Part shown: one piece after another, positions 21,411 to 32,651 of the stretch
Numbering within the stretch: position 1 is the first letter of the stretch
Layout: every line of letters begins with the position of its first letter
DNA from: Symbiodinium natans
Lineage: Eukaryota > Sar > Dinophyceae > Suessiales > Symbiodiniaceae
Reading direction: 5' to 3'
DNA: 64,000 nucleotides
Assembly: GCA_905221605.1 (NCBI GenBank)
Contig: CAJNDS010002439.1
Span: 273,001 to 337,000 of the forward strand
Made by a program: the position numbers and the translations under genes
The notes under the pieces: model-generated
Told to the model about the DNA's origin: nothing
Databases searched by the model: none
The model's input: the letters and a program-made list of their open reading frames with translations, nothing else

Positions 21411-21973
21411 TACCCCATTCATAGGGCACGGCGTGCTCCGTACTCCTGTTGCCCTTACTGCTCTTATACTCTTGGCACTCTTGTTGCGGGTCTGATTTTT
21501 CTGAGCACTCAGAATCTGCCTTTGAGTAAACACCTCATGTTGGTGACATTCGCAGCTTGAAGTTCGCTCACCCCAGCATTCTGCCAGGCGGCCATGGCTT
21601 TCATTTTCTTTTGCATTTGCCTGACACGAGGCAGGGATAACAGCATGAACCGAATTCATACAGTTTCAAGAATGCTTAAAAAAGTGATAGTTAAGGTTGA
21701 GTAAGATTAGTCCCCTGCATTTTTCTTACGCGCATTCAGCCAGAGTCCATTCCTCTGACTGAAGGTTTCTATGAACCATTCCACGAGGTGCCCCAGCTGG
21801 GCACAGTGCGAGATCGCCCTGCAGGAATTCTGCTTCTGGGGGGCGCACTGCTGTTTGAAGAGGTCATCTTGCTCGTTGGCGTCCTGGCTCACTTCCAAGT
21901 CAGGCAGTCACTGTCCGGGGAAAGTCAACCGATCGGTTCCCATCCTTCCTGCGACGTGTCAAGAACTACTTGT
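21411..21973. other. Unique DNA, no supported gene
   Basis: A 90-codon minus-strand frame and overlapping plus-strand frames show no motif. Confidence 0.35.
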
Positions 21974-22163
21974 ACTTGGAGGTTCATGGTACTTATTAAC
22001 CAATCATAAGGAACTTATACCTGTACTTTTAACCGTATTAACCTTATTTTTTATTATTCTATGTTTTCGTTATTTTATGGTTTTATTGTTTTACAATTTT
22101 TTATTATTATTACTATTATTATTCTTCTTCATTATTAGGTACAAGTACCTTGAACCTCCAAGT
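21974..22163. mobile_element. MITE family B, copy 3 with AT-rich insertion
   Basis: Ends ACTTGGAGGTTCATGGTACT and AAGTACCTTGAACCTCCAAGT are intact. The interior is replaced by a T-rich (TTATTATTATTAC-type) stretch, making this the longest copy (190 bp). Confidence 0.8.
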
Positions 22164-22285
22164 ACATGATACCAAGAGAAGACCCCCCGTGAGTTCTCAG
22201 ATCCACCGATCTCGCCTTGACGATGGCCCTCGCAGCTGGGGCAGAGCTACCATAGCGTCTGCTGTCTGTCTCCTCGCAGTGTTGC

Positions 22286-22390
22286 GAAACCCTAAACCCT
22301 AAACCCTAAACCCTCAATCCTAAGCCTAACCTTTTTGCAACTGGACTTCTCCCTAAATCCTAAACCCTAAATAAACCCTAAACCCTAAAC
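22286..22390 (-). repeat. Two short telomeric tracts
   Basis: CCCTAAA units at 22,286-22,325 and 22,352-22,390, separated by a short unique piece. Confidence 0.85.
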
Positions 22391-22512
22391 GAGGGAAGTG
22401 GCCACCAGAGCCTTGAGGGCACTACACGCGGCTCCACACTGAACATCATCAAAGGTCATCATCCTGTTCCCGCACACCTATAACTTATAGACTTATAGCT
22501 TATAGCAACCCA

Positions 22513-23980
22513 CTATGTCACAAGCATGCAGAGGTGTGATGCGATCGATGTGCCCACAATCGGCGCCTGGCTGGCATAAACGACCTCAATGCCAAGGTCC
22601 TGTGGCGCAAACTGCAAATCGAGGAAAAGACAGACTGGATCCGTGCTGCTTCTGTTGACGTGAGCACGCCAGAAACATGCTGCCCTGGTTCGGCACTGTC
22701 CTGCCAAAGCTCGTACAAATTGGGCATGAAGACCTACCATTTTGCACTTGCATTGACTGTCTGGTTGCCTGACGCCTGACTGACATTGGGCCGGATGAGT
22801 ACATGTGGGCACTGATCTTCATTCAGTTTTCCAATCCAAGTGCCTTCATGGACACTTCTTGCCATGGAGGTTGCGCCAACGTTACACAACAAACATGGCC
22901 CAAGTCCTTGGCTAGACAGGTTCTCAAGACCCCATCGCAACATTGAAGTGTTACCTGGCCAAAGTTTCACCACCTGCGGAACTGTTGAGCTCTCATTCAG
23001 CAGGCCAGACCGCAAGTGTTGACCTCTCATTCAGCACGCCAAGCGCAACTTCACCAAGCTGCAAAAGCGGTAGAAACGATTGATCGCGCCGCCTGTTCCA
23101 TTTCCTGCCATGCAAGCGACAGGTTATCGCAGGACTAGGACTGGGGTTGCAAGCACTGCCGCAATGCGGCCTTACATACTTCAGACCGCGATGACTGTTT
23201 ACAGGATCATTGACACATTGATGGACATCTCAGGTTTAACATGGCGCTCATCATGCTCATCATACAGAATGGAATTTGCTGAGTTCACAACGAAATCGTG
23301 GACACTTGCCCCTTCTTGTGTGGTGGGTTGTAAGGCCAGCTTCATCCAGCTTCTGTTCTGAGCAGAATGAATTCAAACGCGCCTTCAACATACCCACATC
23401 TGCAGCATCCAAAACCGGCGCAGCCTGGCAACATGTCAGTTGGGCACAGTATGGTACAGTAGCTCCGGTTCCCTGGCGACACCAACATGTTGTCGGAACA
23501 CAAACATTTCGGTTGCCTAAGTCCTCCTGCGCGCACTTTCTTGCAAGAACTATGTCGCAAAATTATGTCATGTCCACCTCACTGCGCCAGGCTCCACTAC
23601 GACACCAGGCTTGGAAAGCCTCACGGGCACTTGACGTGCTTTTTCTAGACACAGGCCTCTGGTGACAACAAAAAGCACTCTGCAAACGCCGTGCCTTCTT
23701 AGATTCCAGCCAAGTTGTGGGAAACACCGTGTCGTCCCAATCCTGGCGGGAAGCCACTCAAAGTGGGAATGTTTCGGGGGTTGAAAGGGTATATCCTCTC
23801 TGTTGTAACCACAAAACGATCACTCCACACTAGCTGCATGCGAAAACGCCCCTCGTGAATGTGCCATGAGTTTGCCAACAAGCGGCTAAAAAAATCAGCG
23901 TGGACTCTGGTTGTTGCCAGTTTCCGGATGACGTCGCTGCACTTCGCATGGATGAACATCGGGACATTGGCAATGGGCAC
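22513..23980 (-). other. Coding-like but broken region, unknown
   Basis: Successive minus-strand frames look protein-like but do not connect. One at 23,699-23,980 includes RKLATTRVHADFFSRLLANS followed by a basic/aromatic segment; another at 22,513-22,812 ends with PVCLFLDLQFAPQDLGIEVV. They may be exons of one gene or remnants of a decayed one. No family recognised, no start or splice site chosen. Confidence 0.25.
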
Positions 23981-24686
23981 ATATCACCTCCAAGGATGCA
24001 CTTCGGGCCAAAGCATGGATGGCTCCGTTATGCTCCGTTCATGTCGCGGGCTTTCCGATCGCAAGCCTACGTCCAAACAGGCCGACTGTGGGGTGAGCGT
24101 GGTGTTGTCCTGACGTGCCACACACATAATGAGAATCAATCGGAGAAAGCGACCGCATGTGTTTTTTTTCTGATTATGTTTGTACATGACTGCCCATCTG
24201 CTTTGGAGGGTCCGAATAAGATGTCGCATTGTTGTCAACCTTGCCATCGTCCAGATCCCCCCTGGAGATGCCATGGCTATAGCCATCCTCAGGCCGTTGT
24301 CGGCTCCATGCGGTCCTATGGCCAAGCAACTCTTGCGCAACTTGTGCAACCCAGCAACATGATGTTCGATGTCCCAAGCTGCGTGCTTCCGGAGGCACAG
24401 GGATACAGACCTGGCATGGACAATTCTTGTTGATTTTTACATCTCAGTAATTACATGCGACCGTCTCCCGAAAAGCCTTTCCATGTCTTTCCGGTGATCT
24501 ACCTTTGTTTTCGTTCCGGGGCCGCCTCTGCCGCCGAAAGAATGGATCTTGCTCCTTGCCTTGGGCACGTGGCCAGCACACAACACTGAAGCACACCCAA
24601 TGAACCCATTCTATGCAACAGGAAACTGCCGTAACTATTAGGCCTTGGCGGTACCCCTACCCGCCACCTCAGCGAGTCCATTTTTC
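23981..24686. other. Unique DNA
   Basis: A 177-codon plus-strand frame (23,900-24,433) is Cys/His/Pro-rich without codon bias; not supported as a gene. Confidence 0.3.
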
Positions 24687-25251
24687 CTACGACCGTGCGT
24701 GTGTTGCATAGTTTTTCTTCATGGAATGTTGGCACTGCTCCTCCTTCGAATTGAGCATGCTTGTAGGCATGTGTCTCAGGTGCCTCGCGAGGGGCTCGGA
24801 AACGAGGGCACAGCACGCAGTCGCGGTAGTAAAGACTGCGAGTCTGCGACGCGAGCCGCTACCAGCCATGAGCCAGTCGCCAAGCCCGGCTTCGATCTCG
24901 TCCGGGGCAGCCGGGCGGGCGCCCTCCGCTTGGAGAGTGGCTCTGGCGTCCGCGGGAATGCCCAAGCAGGGAGCCGGTGGGGTTGCTCCAGGGCTGCAAC
25001 ACAGGATCAACACCTGCGCGGCCTCAGGGCAGCGGGTCTGGATGACGGGCAGGGCATCGCGCCTCCTGGCGAAACGCCCGCGTTCTGCCTTTGTTGGATG
25101 CTGTCTCGACGACCGCGCCGCGCGCGGGGCGGGCACGCTCCGGGTACAGGGTGAGGACATATATAGCCCGTCGAGGAAGGCCCGCGAGAACATGGCCGGG
25201 GCTAAGGGGTCCCCCCTGTTTAAGGATGCCGTGATGCCCAGCGTCTCCTGA
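24687..25251. other. GC-rich coding-like segment, strand uncertain
   Basis: Long frames lie on both strands with C/G-ending codons. Minus strand (25,193-24,687): 168 codons with RFARRRDALPVIQTRCPEAA and an acidic DEIEAGLGDWLMAG segment. Plus strand (24,721-25,251): 176 codons ending in a lysine-rich tail, RKARENMAGAKGSPLFKDAV. Only one is likely real. Neither resembles a family I know. Confidence 0.35.
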
Positions 25252-26154
25252 CTTGCGATGATTGGCGTGCTGTGTTACTATGCGCCCGGCAATGAACGCT
25301 GTGAGTCGACCGCCGGAAACCGCCGGGCCCCATAAATCTAGAATACGCCCCCTTTGAACTTTTGGGGGTCCTTCGAGGAGCCTCGGGGTCTTGTGTCATA
25401 TGCCCTTTGGGTCAGGCCATGTGCCCTTTGGGTCACCGAGGAGCCCAAAGAATTTCTTTAAGCCCAAAATTTTCAACATTCCCGAGATTCGTGAGTTTTC
25501 CGAGTTCTCTCAAGTGCCTTGGGCTGTGGCCGTGAAGTGCCCTCCTTCTTCGGAAAGCACCGGCCATTCGGCAGGCATGTCCCTACAGATGTGCCGCCTC
25601 TCACTCACTCTCACTCTCACTCTCGCTCTCACACTCTCACACACTCACGAACACTCTGTCTCTCTCTCACACGCAAGCACTTGCTTCTCCAAAACATACA
25701 TCTGTTTGTCTCATTTGTCTCTGGCAGGAAAAGGAGCGAAACAAAAACTCTAATAGAATTCGTGCGGTTAACATACAAATCCACTATAAATGTTTTTTGT
25801 TCACGCCGTTCAGTTTCGAGCTTTTTTTTTCGAGTTTTTTTTTTCCACACGCCTTTTTTCTGTCCGCCGCACAGTCATGACTCCAGGCCGCCGTTTGGCC
25901 ACTATAGGCGGCGCCGCGAGGAGCTCTCCCAGTGGCGGCTCGCCGCCGCCACCGGCATCGCACGGGCGCACCGGCAACTCCAGCAAGCTCTGCGCGCGAC
26001 CCTCTGGCTGGCCCTAAGACGTTTGGGGGTTTAGTTCCTCGGGGTCTTGCTTGACTTTCACATCGCAGGACGCGCCCGAACCGCGACCGCCGCCAGGCGT
26101 TCGGATCCTGTGCTGCCACCATGTCGCGGCGATCGGGCGCATGGGTGGGGTCCT
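25252..26154. other. Unique DNA with a CT-rich microsatellite and duplicated words
   Basis: CTCTCA/ACACTCTC repeats at about 25,609-25,676; ATGCCCTTTGGGTCA-type words twice near 25,400-25,435; T-runs near 25,825-25,850. Open frames (up to 171 codons) follow biased composition and are not supported. Confidence 0.4.
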
Positions 26155-26880
26155 TAGCTTGACGGATTCGGAACGCTGCAGAACACCACAGTGGTGCGCG
26201 TCCTGTGGAGTTCCTCCTTAATCCGAGCATCAGTTTAATTAATACACCCACATTTAAAGAAATTTTTTTTGGCCGGAAGCCCGCCGGAAGACTACTTTCC
26301 ATTAGGGTGGATTTCGTATGGGACAAACCCCCACATTTAAAGGAATTTTTTTTGGGGGGGTTCAACTTGCGGAGACGCAAAGCTACAGCACCTCAGGGAT
26401 CTGCAGCCTATTGTTTTTAGTAGAGAATCAATACAGGGCCACGGTCCAACTATTGCGGAACCCTGCATTCCTTATTGTGGGGGGGGGGGGGGGCCACCAA
26501 TTAATCAGAAGCTCGGATTAGCTTGACGGATTCGGAACGCTGCGGAACGTCACGGCGGCGCGCTTCCTGTGCAGTTCCCTGCATTACGCCACTCGCGAAC
26601 GCTTGGAACGTTTGCGGACGCTTGCGTGGAACGCCACGGCGGCACGCGTCCTGTGGAGTTCCCCCTTAGCTTGAGGATTCGGAACGCCGCGGAACGCTAC
26701 AGCGGCGCGCGTCCTGTGGAGTACCTCCGGCACGCCGCGGAACGCCACAGCGGCGCGCGTCCTGTGGAGTTCCTCCTTAGCTTGACGGCCGCACAACGCC
26801 ACGCGGAACGCTCCCGGGACGCGTGCCCTGTGGAGTTCCCCCTTAGCTTGACGGATTCGGAACGCCGCGGAACGCCAGAT
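26155..26880. repeat. Degenerate GC-rich tandem repeat of about 60 bp
   Basis: The unit is roughly TTAGCTTGACGGATTCGGAA, then CGCNGCGGAACGCCACAGCG, then GCGCGCGTCCTGTGGAGTTC. Whole or partial copies occur at about 26,155, 26,518, 26,620, 26,670, 26,725 and 26,785. A pair of duplicated pieces with CACATTTAAAGGAATTTTTT lies at 26,244 and 26,326. No gene. Confidence 0.7.
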
Positions 26881-27117
26881 TTCATGCGGCTGCCTGATCG
26901 CACAATGCAGGCAATCCGTGTGACCGTTGCGGCAGCATCCTCCAGTGGGAGTATGACCGGGTCACTGGCGTGGAGGCCTTCGGCTGCCCTTACGGTGCGC
27001 CGCCTCTGCGCATACCTGCGCCCATCCCCCCCCCGGTCATGTCGCTCTCATAAGGCATGAAGATTCCGCCATCACAACCCCCTCAATCCGATTTGTCAGT
27101 TTGAGAGGGCAACTGGG
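26881..27117. other. Unique DNA left of the retrotransposon
   Basis: No supported gene. This is the insertion-site flank, ending in GGCCC. Confidence 0.4.
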
Positions 27118-27122
27118 GGCCC
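27118..27122. repeat. Target-site duplication, left
   Basis: GGCCC, repeated exactly at 33,049-33,053 on the other side of the element. Confidence 0.9.
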
Positions 27123-27299
27123 TGTTGGTCACAGCTCAATCAAGCACAGCTTTGACGTAGCAAGCATTTTTTCACCCGGTCACTTGAGCCAAGGCATTGC
27201 CAAGGCAAGTCTGATGCAATCATATGCAATCACTCTTGATTCACGGATGTCATGACATGTAAGGCATCAAACGTGAGCCAAGTACTTAAACTGCTCACA
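27123..27299 (-). repeat. 3' LTR of the copia element
   Basis: 177 bp, TG...CA in the sense direction, base-for-base identical to the copy at 32,872-33,048. It contains the sense-strand word TTGGCTCAAG (27,183-27,192 on the plus strand as its complement), equal to the last 10 bases of the dinoflagellate spliced leader. Confidence 0.95.
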
Positions 27300-27311
27300 C
27301 AACGCCCCCAT
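27300..27311 (-). promoter_or_regulatory. Putative polypurine tract
   Basis: In the sense direction ATGGGGGCGTTG lies immediately before the 3' LTR. It is a short, imperfect purine run in the position where plus-strand DNA synthesis is primed in LTR elements. Weak by sequence, supported by position. Confidence 0.4.
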
Positions 27312-27676
27312 GCCGAGCATGGCATCACAGTCAAAGGAAAATGGAATCAAAGTGTGCAGACTTCTGTCCCGTCTGCTGAATCTTGCGAAAAGAATACGCC
27401 AGCACCGAAGAAAATCTGTACAAAAGAGTGCTTCTGCAAAATGATGATGGGTACGACCTGTGCGGCCGCTACCGCTCGCAAGCTGGCTGTGCAAAGCAAA
27501 TCAATCAACAGCCTAGAAAATCTGCACTGTTCATGCATCCAACGAAAATCAAGAAATCAATCATGAGATCATGCGGAAAATCAAGCAACACATGCGCATA
27601 ATCATGACAACGAAATCATCGGCAATTCACTTGCTCAAGGTCATGCTCAACCATGCTGTAAAAGCCCATGCAAATC
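27312..27676 (-). other. 3' untranslated part of the copia element
   Basis: About 365 bp between the RNase H stop and the polypurine tract. Rich in AAATCA and ATCATG words, no further ORF. Confidence 0.6.
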
Positions 27677-28150
27677 TCAACCATGCGGGTGAACTCCCAA
27701 AAGCCGTGAAAAATGCTGGAACTTGTTCTTCTCCAATGCTTTCGTCATGATATCTGCGAGGTTATCGTCAGTGCTGGTTTTCTTGATGTTGTTGTCGGGA
27801 TCAATGCTGACATCATGCAACCATGACAAAGGCACGCCTTGTGTTCGCTTCATGTACTTGAGCACACCATATGCGTCATCGATTGCTGCGATGCCTGTTG
27901 CTGAATCGGTCATGATGGCTAATGGAATTCGATATCCCAACAAAAACTCGAAAATATCTTGTGCATAGATCCCGTGGCGCTTGAGACCTTCAGCCATAGC
28001 AGTCACCTCGGCATCTGGCGCCGACAATGCAGTTGCACCTTGTCGATGCGATCTCCAAGCAAATGTCGCGCGAGTGCCATGCGACCCAACGAGTTGCAAA
28101 ACAGCTCCTGACGTCGATCGCCTGGTTTTCAGGATCTGTCGCCCAGTCAC
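27677..28150 (-). pseudogene. Copia RNase H domain, C-terminal piece
   Basis: Degrades the RNA of the RNA/DNA hybrid during reverse transcription. The frame carries the copia RNase H series: RRSTSGAVLQL, then ALSAPDAEVTAMAEG (catalytic Glu), then IMTDSATGIAA (catalytic Asp), then TDDNLADIMTKAL near the end. The first part of the domain (LVLWVDCDWATD) is in the preceding frame; the switch falls near 28,120. The stop at 27,677 is the natural end of pol. Confidence 0.85.
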
Positions 28151-29069
28151 AGTCGACCCACAGTACTAGTCTCAGAGTGCGTTGCTGAACATCAGCAGGA
28201 TTGAGAACCAGACGAAGTGCGGAGGACTGAGTAGCTGCTAGATATCCCATGAGACGATGCAAGGCCGCATCCTGTCTTTTGGTCCATTTTGTAGTGTACC
28301 GGCCTAACCATCCGACAGCAAAAGATATCTCAGGACGACTATTCCGAGCTATCCACAATCCGGCCCCCACGTACGTCCCACAATTTGAGGCAAACTGACC
28401 TGGTTCATTCATGCTGGACACATCACTGGCCGCGAGCTTCACAGCTGGTGTGTCGTATCGTGGAAGTCTATAGGCCCCAATCTCATCCAAATACTTCCGC
28501 GTGAAGGTATCGATGTAAGCATCCTGCTTGACAAGAAACGTGGCAACATCAGCATGGTCGCGTGACAGTATTTCTTCGGAACCTACAAATCGGCTGACGG
28601 GTTGAGATGGGTCTGCGAAATCGAAGCACTCGAAAATCTCAGCCCATGCGTGTGGTAGCACTGGTTTGTGCCCCGCCAACTTGAAATCATCCACAAAACG
28701 GCTCATGCCCACAATGTGTCCGTTGTATTCCTTTTTGAAGATCGGACGCTCAATGTCACGAGCTTGCAGCCAATGCTTAAGCAACAACCGCTCGTCAGCA
28801 TGGTCTTCCCAGTCGCTGTTTGAACGTGTGAGCCCGTAGATGGCCATGTACAAAAGGTGAAGTGGACATCGCATCTCCAGCTCTGTTTGTGTGCGAAATT
28901 CTCTCGGCAAACAAAAAACCTTCGGACGACCTTTGAGTCGAGCTTGCAAGTACGCACCATCAGCGTCAGCAGTCTGACAATCGCCGTCGGGTTGCAAACC
29001 AGCGTAGCAATCCAGCGCCCGCGATCCCTCAAGTGTAATGGGTCGACCGTGCAATTGGTCTTCCTCCAC
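27990..29069 (-). pseudogene. Copia reverse transcriptase domain and start of RNase H
   Basis: Copies the element's RNA into DNA. Seen in order: QTADADGAYLQARLKG with the first catalytic Asp (residue 35 of this frame), MAIYGLTRSNSDWEDH matching the copia YGLKQ..W region, FVDD (residues 126-128, the catalytic YVDD-type box with Phe for Tyr), a long connection, and LVLWVDCDWATD of RNase H. Residues needed for catalysis are present. The domain's N-terminal portion (ILGIKHYELDQSQHRFKA) is in the integrase frame, so a frameshift lies near 29,075; another near 28,120 ends the useful frame. Confidence 0.85.
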
Positions 29070-31261
29070 AAGGCGGCCGTAGAAGCTTTGAACCGGTGCT
29101 GGGACTGATCGAGTTCGTAGTGCTTGATCCCCAAGATAAGAATTGCCTGCACGTACTCCACGTCAGGCCCGTACTTGGCCACAGCACTTTCCCATTCACA
29201 TGCTTCGGAATCCCAAGTCCGCTTCGATGCATGGTTTGCCGCCTCCTTGCGGATGGCTGCACGCGCGGCGTTTGTGTCCCACTCTGGATCCTTGCGTTTG
29301 ACTATTTTGGTGACACAAGCGAACATTTTCCCGAGCTCAGTTGTCAACTTGTCCAGCTCCTGTTCCAATCTGAGCGCTGCAGCCGTCGTGAGAACCGTCC
29401 CACTGCGAACGACTGTGCTGAGTCCAGATCGATCACTTTCAAACGTTACCGTGGAGGAGATGGCCCCATTGTCAAGAACATTGCTCGGCTGCTGCGACCT
29501 CTCGGAATCAGCATCCGAACTGTGTATGCCGTCTGGCCGTAATTCGGCGCTCGTCCGACTGTGATTGCTGTAAGTTGGCCTGGATCGTTCCGAGTCAGCA
29601 TCGGATGGATGTGATCCAATGTGTGCTGGAGACGCCGGGTTTTGTGCGACAGTTGGGCCTTGAGAAGCACGTTCCGAATCTGCATCCGATGGATGCGACC
29701 CGCGGCGAGACCGTGATCGCCCAGATGAAGATGTGACATCGTCTGCGCGTCGATCTGACATCGGAGTCGATGGGGCCAAATCAGGGCGAGGCGGTACAAG
29801 ACCACTATCCATGCTGTCATCGAACTGAGGGCCGTAGTTGTGCCGAGGAGGCGCCTGCGCGTCCGTGAACAAGTCTACCCGCCAGCGAGGTTGGCGAAGC
29901 GGGGCATCCGAATGATGACGTCCATCACCTTCATCGTCAGGGGGTGGAATCATATCATCGTCATCAGCATTATCGTGTATGTCATGCGACATCGGAGATC
30001 TGGAGCTGGAGGAGTCGATGACGCCCCCATCACGGCTGCCGGGCAAGCTCAGGGAGTAGTCCACGCTTGTCTCGTTGAAGGCCGCGTGCTGAACGTCAAG
30101 AAATGAATGACCACCACACCGAGCACGAAGGCAGCCGGGACCATCCACATGCCGACGACGACCACCACCAAGCAAACATCCCCGACAATGGACCTCTGCA
30201 TCCGTGGCCCACAGTCTGCAAAGTACGCAACGGCCGTCATCGCCAGCAACGGGCGTGGGCTGCAACACCTCCGGTTCGAACAAACGGTGGGCCCAGTGCG
30301 CTGCATCAGGGTTGTCCATGCCCCGCTCATGAAATGGCCAGCGCAACTGAAGCGGAAAGCGCACATCACGTGTGTGTACAATCCGTGCTTCGCCCTTTGT
30401 TTCGACGTGGCGCTCGAAATCCAAGACGTAATACGACTGCAGCCGGCTATAACCCAACACAACACCAAGCCGTCCACAAGATGCAAACTTGTCATGCTCC
30501 TCAGAAAGATAGTAGCAAGCGGAGCCGAAGGGACGCAATTTGCTCAAATCGTAGGGGCGATTGAAGCGGAGCTGGTAAGGAGACTCGGCTCCATTGGCAC
30601 CAGGGCTGCGCGCGTAGACAAAGAGGAAAGCCATGAGACAGAAAGTCCAAAAAACATAGGGCACACCAGACGCAACAAATAGGCAAGCCATGCCCTCTGC
30701 AACTGTGCGGTGGAAACGCTCAGCACGAGAGTTGGTTTGCGGCCGACGCGGCAAGGAGCGTTCATGTCTGACCTTCCGTTCTTTGAGCTTGGCCGCAAAC
30801 TCGCCTTGGAATTCACCACCATTGTCCGTCCGGACTGCTGACACCGACTGGTTTCCATACATGTCGTCGAAAGCGGCAGCGGCTTCGGAGGCCTGCTTGG
30901 TGCGCAAAGCACGTGCGGCAGGGTACCCCGTAGCATCATCATGAGTAATCATGGCATACACCTCGTCATTGATGCTGGGGCGCGTGGGGCCGACAAGATC
31001 ACAGTGAATGCGTTCGCCATGCACTCGGGCTGTCTGCTTGTCATCTTCCACGGATTGTTTCTTGCGGGACGCCGGCGCGCGGCACATCTTCGCTTGCAAG
31101 CACACTTCGCAAGTGGGGTCCTTCGGAAAGTGAGCCAAACAATATTGATCCGCGGGTTGCGTCTGCGTTGCCAACGCCAGGGGAACCGAAAGACTGGCGA
31201 GTTCCGCCCCATTGAGGGTCATGCAGAACTCCCGGAACATGCTGGCGGAGAAGTCGTTCAA
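28703..31261 (-). pseudogene. Copia integrase and linker to reverse transcriptase
   Basis: Inserts the cDNA into the genome. Near the start is a His/Cys zinc-binding stretch (CLAHFPKDPTCEVC). The core has the D,D,E triad in HCDLVG (residue 88), RTDNGGEF (146) and SRAERFHR (181), about 35 residues between the last two. A PFGSACYY/LGYS-type C-terminal part follows. From about residue 440 a low-complexity acidic/Ser-rich linker carries three copies of SDADSER. The frame then enters the reverse transcriptase up to HRFKA and leaves it at about 29,075; downstream residues in this frame are out of phase. The true upstream boundary is the protease frame, from which it is separated by the 99-bp insertion. 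Confidence 0.85.
29500..29702 (-). repeat. SDADSER repeats in the integrase linker
   Basis: Three related coding repeats (about 29,502-29,530, 29,588-29,617 and 29,670-29,700) encode GSHPSDADSERS-like peptides. They lie in the poorly conserved spacer between integrase and reverse transcriptase. Confidence 0.75.
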
Positions 31262-31263
31262 GC

Positions 31264-31362
31264 TTTTTTTTTTTTTTCTCCTCCGGACTTTTGCGCCTGC
31301 ATGCTAGTTCGTCCGAAGTCGGTTAGCTACCCTAGGCCTAGGCGGTAGCTACGCGCGCAAGC
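31264..31362 (-). mobile_element. 99-bp poly-A insertion between protease and integrase
   Basis: Direct repeats of 15 bp (CAAGC plus ten T on the plus strand, at 31,259-31,273 and 31,358-31,372) flank the insert. In the sense direction the body ends in a 14-A run. It contains a perfect 8-bp hairpin (TAGCTACC at 31,324-31,331, GGTAGCTA at 31,344-31,351) with CCTAGGCCTAG in the loop. It adds exactly 99 bp, a multiple of three, and brings an in-frame TAG; without it protease and integrase would be in one frame. This looks like a tiny SINE-like retroposon. An introner-type intron is the alternative, but no GT/GC...AG pair gives a 99-base removal. Confidence 0.6.
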
Positions 31363-32230
31363 TTTTTTTTTTCAAGTCCATGTCGCTCACACCCCCGTGC
31401 ATGCTTGCAGGACCAGCATCGACAGCGCTTAACAAGAATGGGACTCGATTGACCATGGTGAGCGGCACCTCGTTGGAACCACCATCACGCCAGAAATGCG
31501 GCTGTTCCGACCACGCCGGCCAGTAAAAATGATACCCCATCTCAGCGCAAGTTTCGCCCATCGATGCCATGTTGATTTTTGACTCCGGCATCACCATAGC
31601 CGAGCGACGCCCTAGATGCGGAACCATGGCGTCTACCATTGCTGTTGGCCGAGCCGTCCCAGGCTCTGTGTCGATGTCACAGTCTGCACTTTGCACGGTT
31701 TCCCACATGGCATCATCGGCATTTTCGCCCATGATGCAGAATTGACTGGCCCCAGAATCCAGAGCCCACGCTGTGCCCGCAAACTGTTGAAGTGCGTTCG
31801 GCCCGATATCGGCAAACCATGCGGCGAACCGCTTGGTGAGGAACTCCGAAAACGCCTTGGTGAGGACATTTGTCGGAACTGCAGGCCCAGTCCGAGCCCC
31901 AATGGATGCAGCTCCCAAACCAGGCGGCGCAGACGGCCCACCATTGGATGAAGAGGCACTGCTGCCATTGACTTTGGCCGCGAAGTCCGGCCTGTAAGCG
32001 GAACTTTTTGGATTCAACCAGCACTTTTGCGCTGTGTGTCCGGGCTTGTGGCAATGTTCACACGGCTTGTCACTGCCTTTCTTGCTCTTGTGCTTGCCCT
32101 TGCCTCCCTGAGACTTGCCGCCTGCCGCCGCGGCAGCAGCGGTCTTGGCTGCTGCAGCCTTTTTCTGCGCTTTTCGCCTTTTTATCTCTTCCGAGTGATG
32201 TGCAATCAAACCGTTGATGGCATAGATCAA
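31349..32230 (-). pseudogene. Copia gag C-terminus (zinc knuckle) and aspartic protease
   Basis: The frame opens in gag. A Lys/Ala-rich basic stretch is followed by a CCHC zinc knuckle, CEHCHKPGHTAQKC (residues 57-70, about 32,021-32,062), which binds RNA in the particle. After a Ser/Gly/Pro linker comes the protease active site WALDSGAS with the catalytic Asp at residue 158 (about 31,757-31,759). The frame ends in the 99-bp insertion a few codons after DLKKKSL. At its upstream end the frame meets a TAG within the A8 run near 32,245, where gag crosses from the previous frame. Confidence 0.85.
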
Positions 32231-32651
32231 GGCGTCTAAATTTTTTTTCTAAATCCACAGAATTGCTGGCATTGAAAACGGCAAAAGTGGCATCCAGTTC
32301 TTTGATGTCTTTGAGTTTGCGCTTCAGAAGCGCAATGCCCCCAGCATTCGTGAGCTTATGCTCGCCGGAACCCATCTGGTGACGAAGCAACGAAAAAGAT
32401 GCCATGTAGCTGTCAAGCTCCGACAATCCAAAACAACTGAGCTCTTGGATCTTGGTGTTAGCCTCCGTGGCTAAATGCGTTGACTCATGCAAGTGCCGCT
32501 GATCAACGATGCGGACAGCCTGACGACCACAACCAAACTGTGCACGTGATTTTATCAGCTTGAGGATCTCCGGTCCTTTCTTGCCCTTCTGACATGCGGC
32601 AACCACCGCTGCGAAAACATTCACGTCTGTTTTGTTCATGTTTACGGACAA
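32070..32651 (-). pseudogene. Copia gag, middle part
   Basis: Helix-rich capsid-type sequence (for example EILKLIKSRAQFGCGRQAV and LLKRKLKDIKELDATFAVFN), comparable to the gag_pre-integrase/UBN2-type region of copia elements. Useful homology ends at DLEKKF near 32,245, where an A8 run shifts the frame by one base. The tail of this frame, rich in Arg/Gln, is out of phase. Confidence 0.75.
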
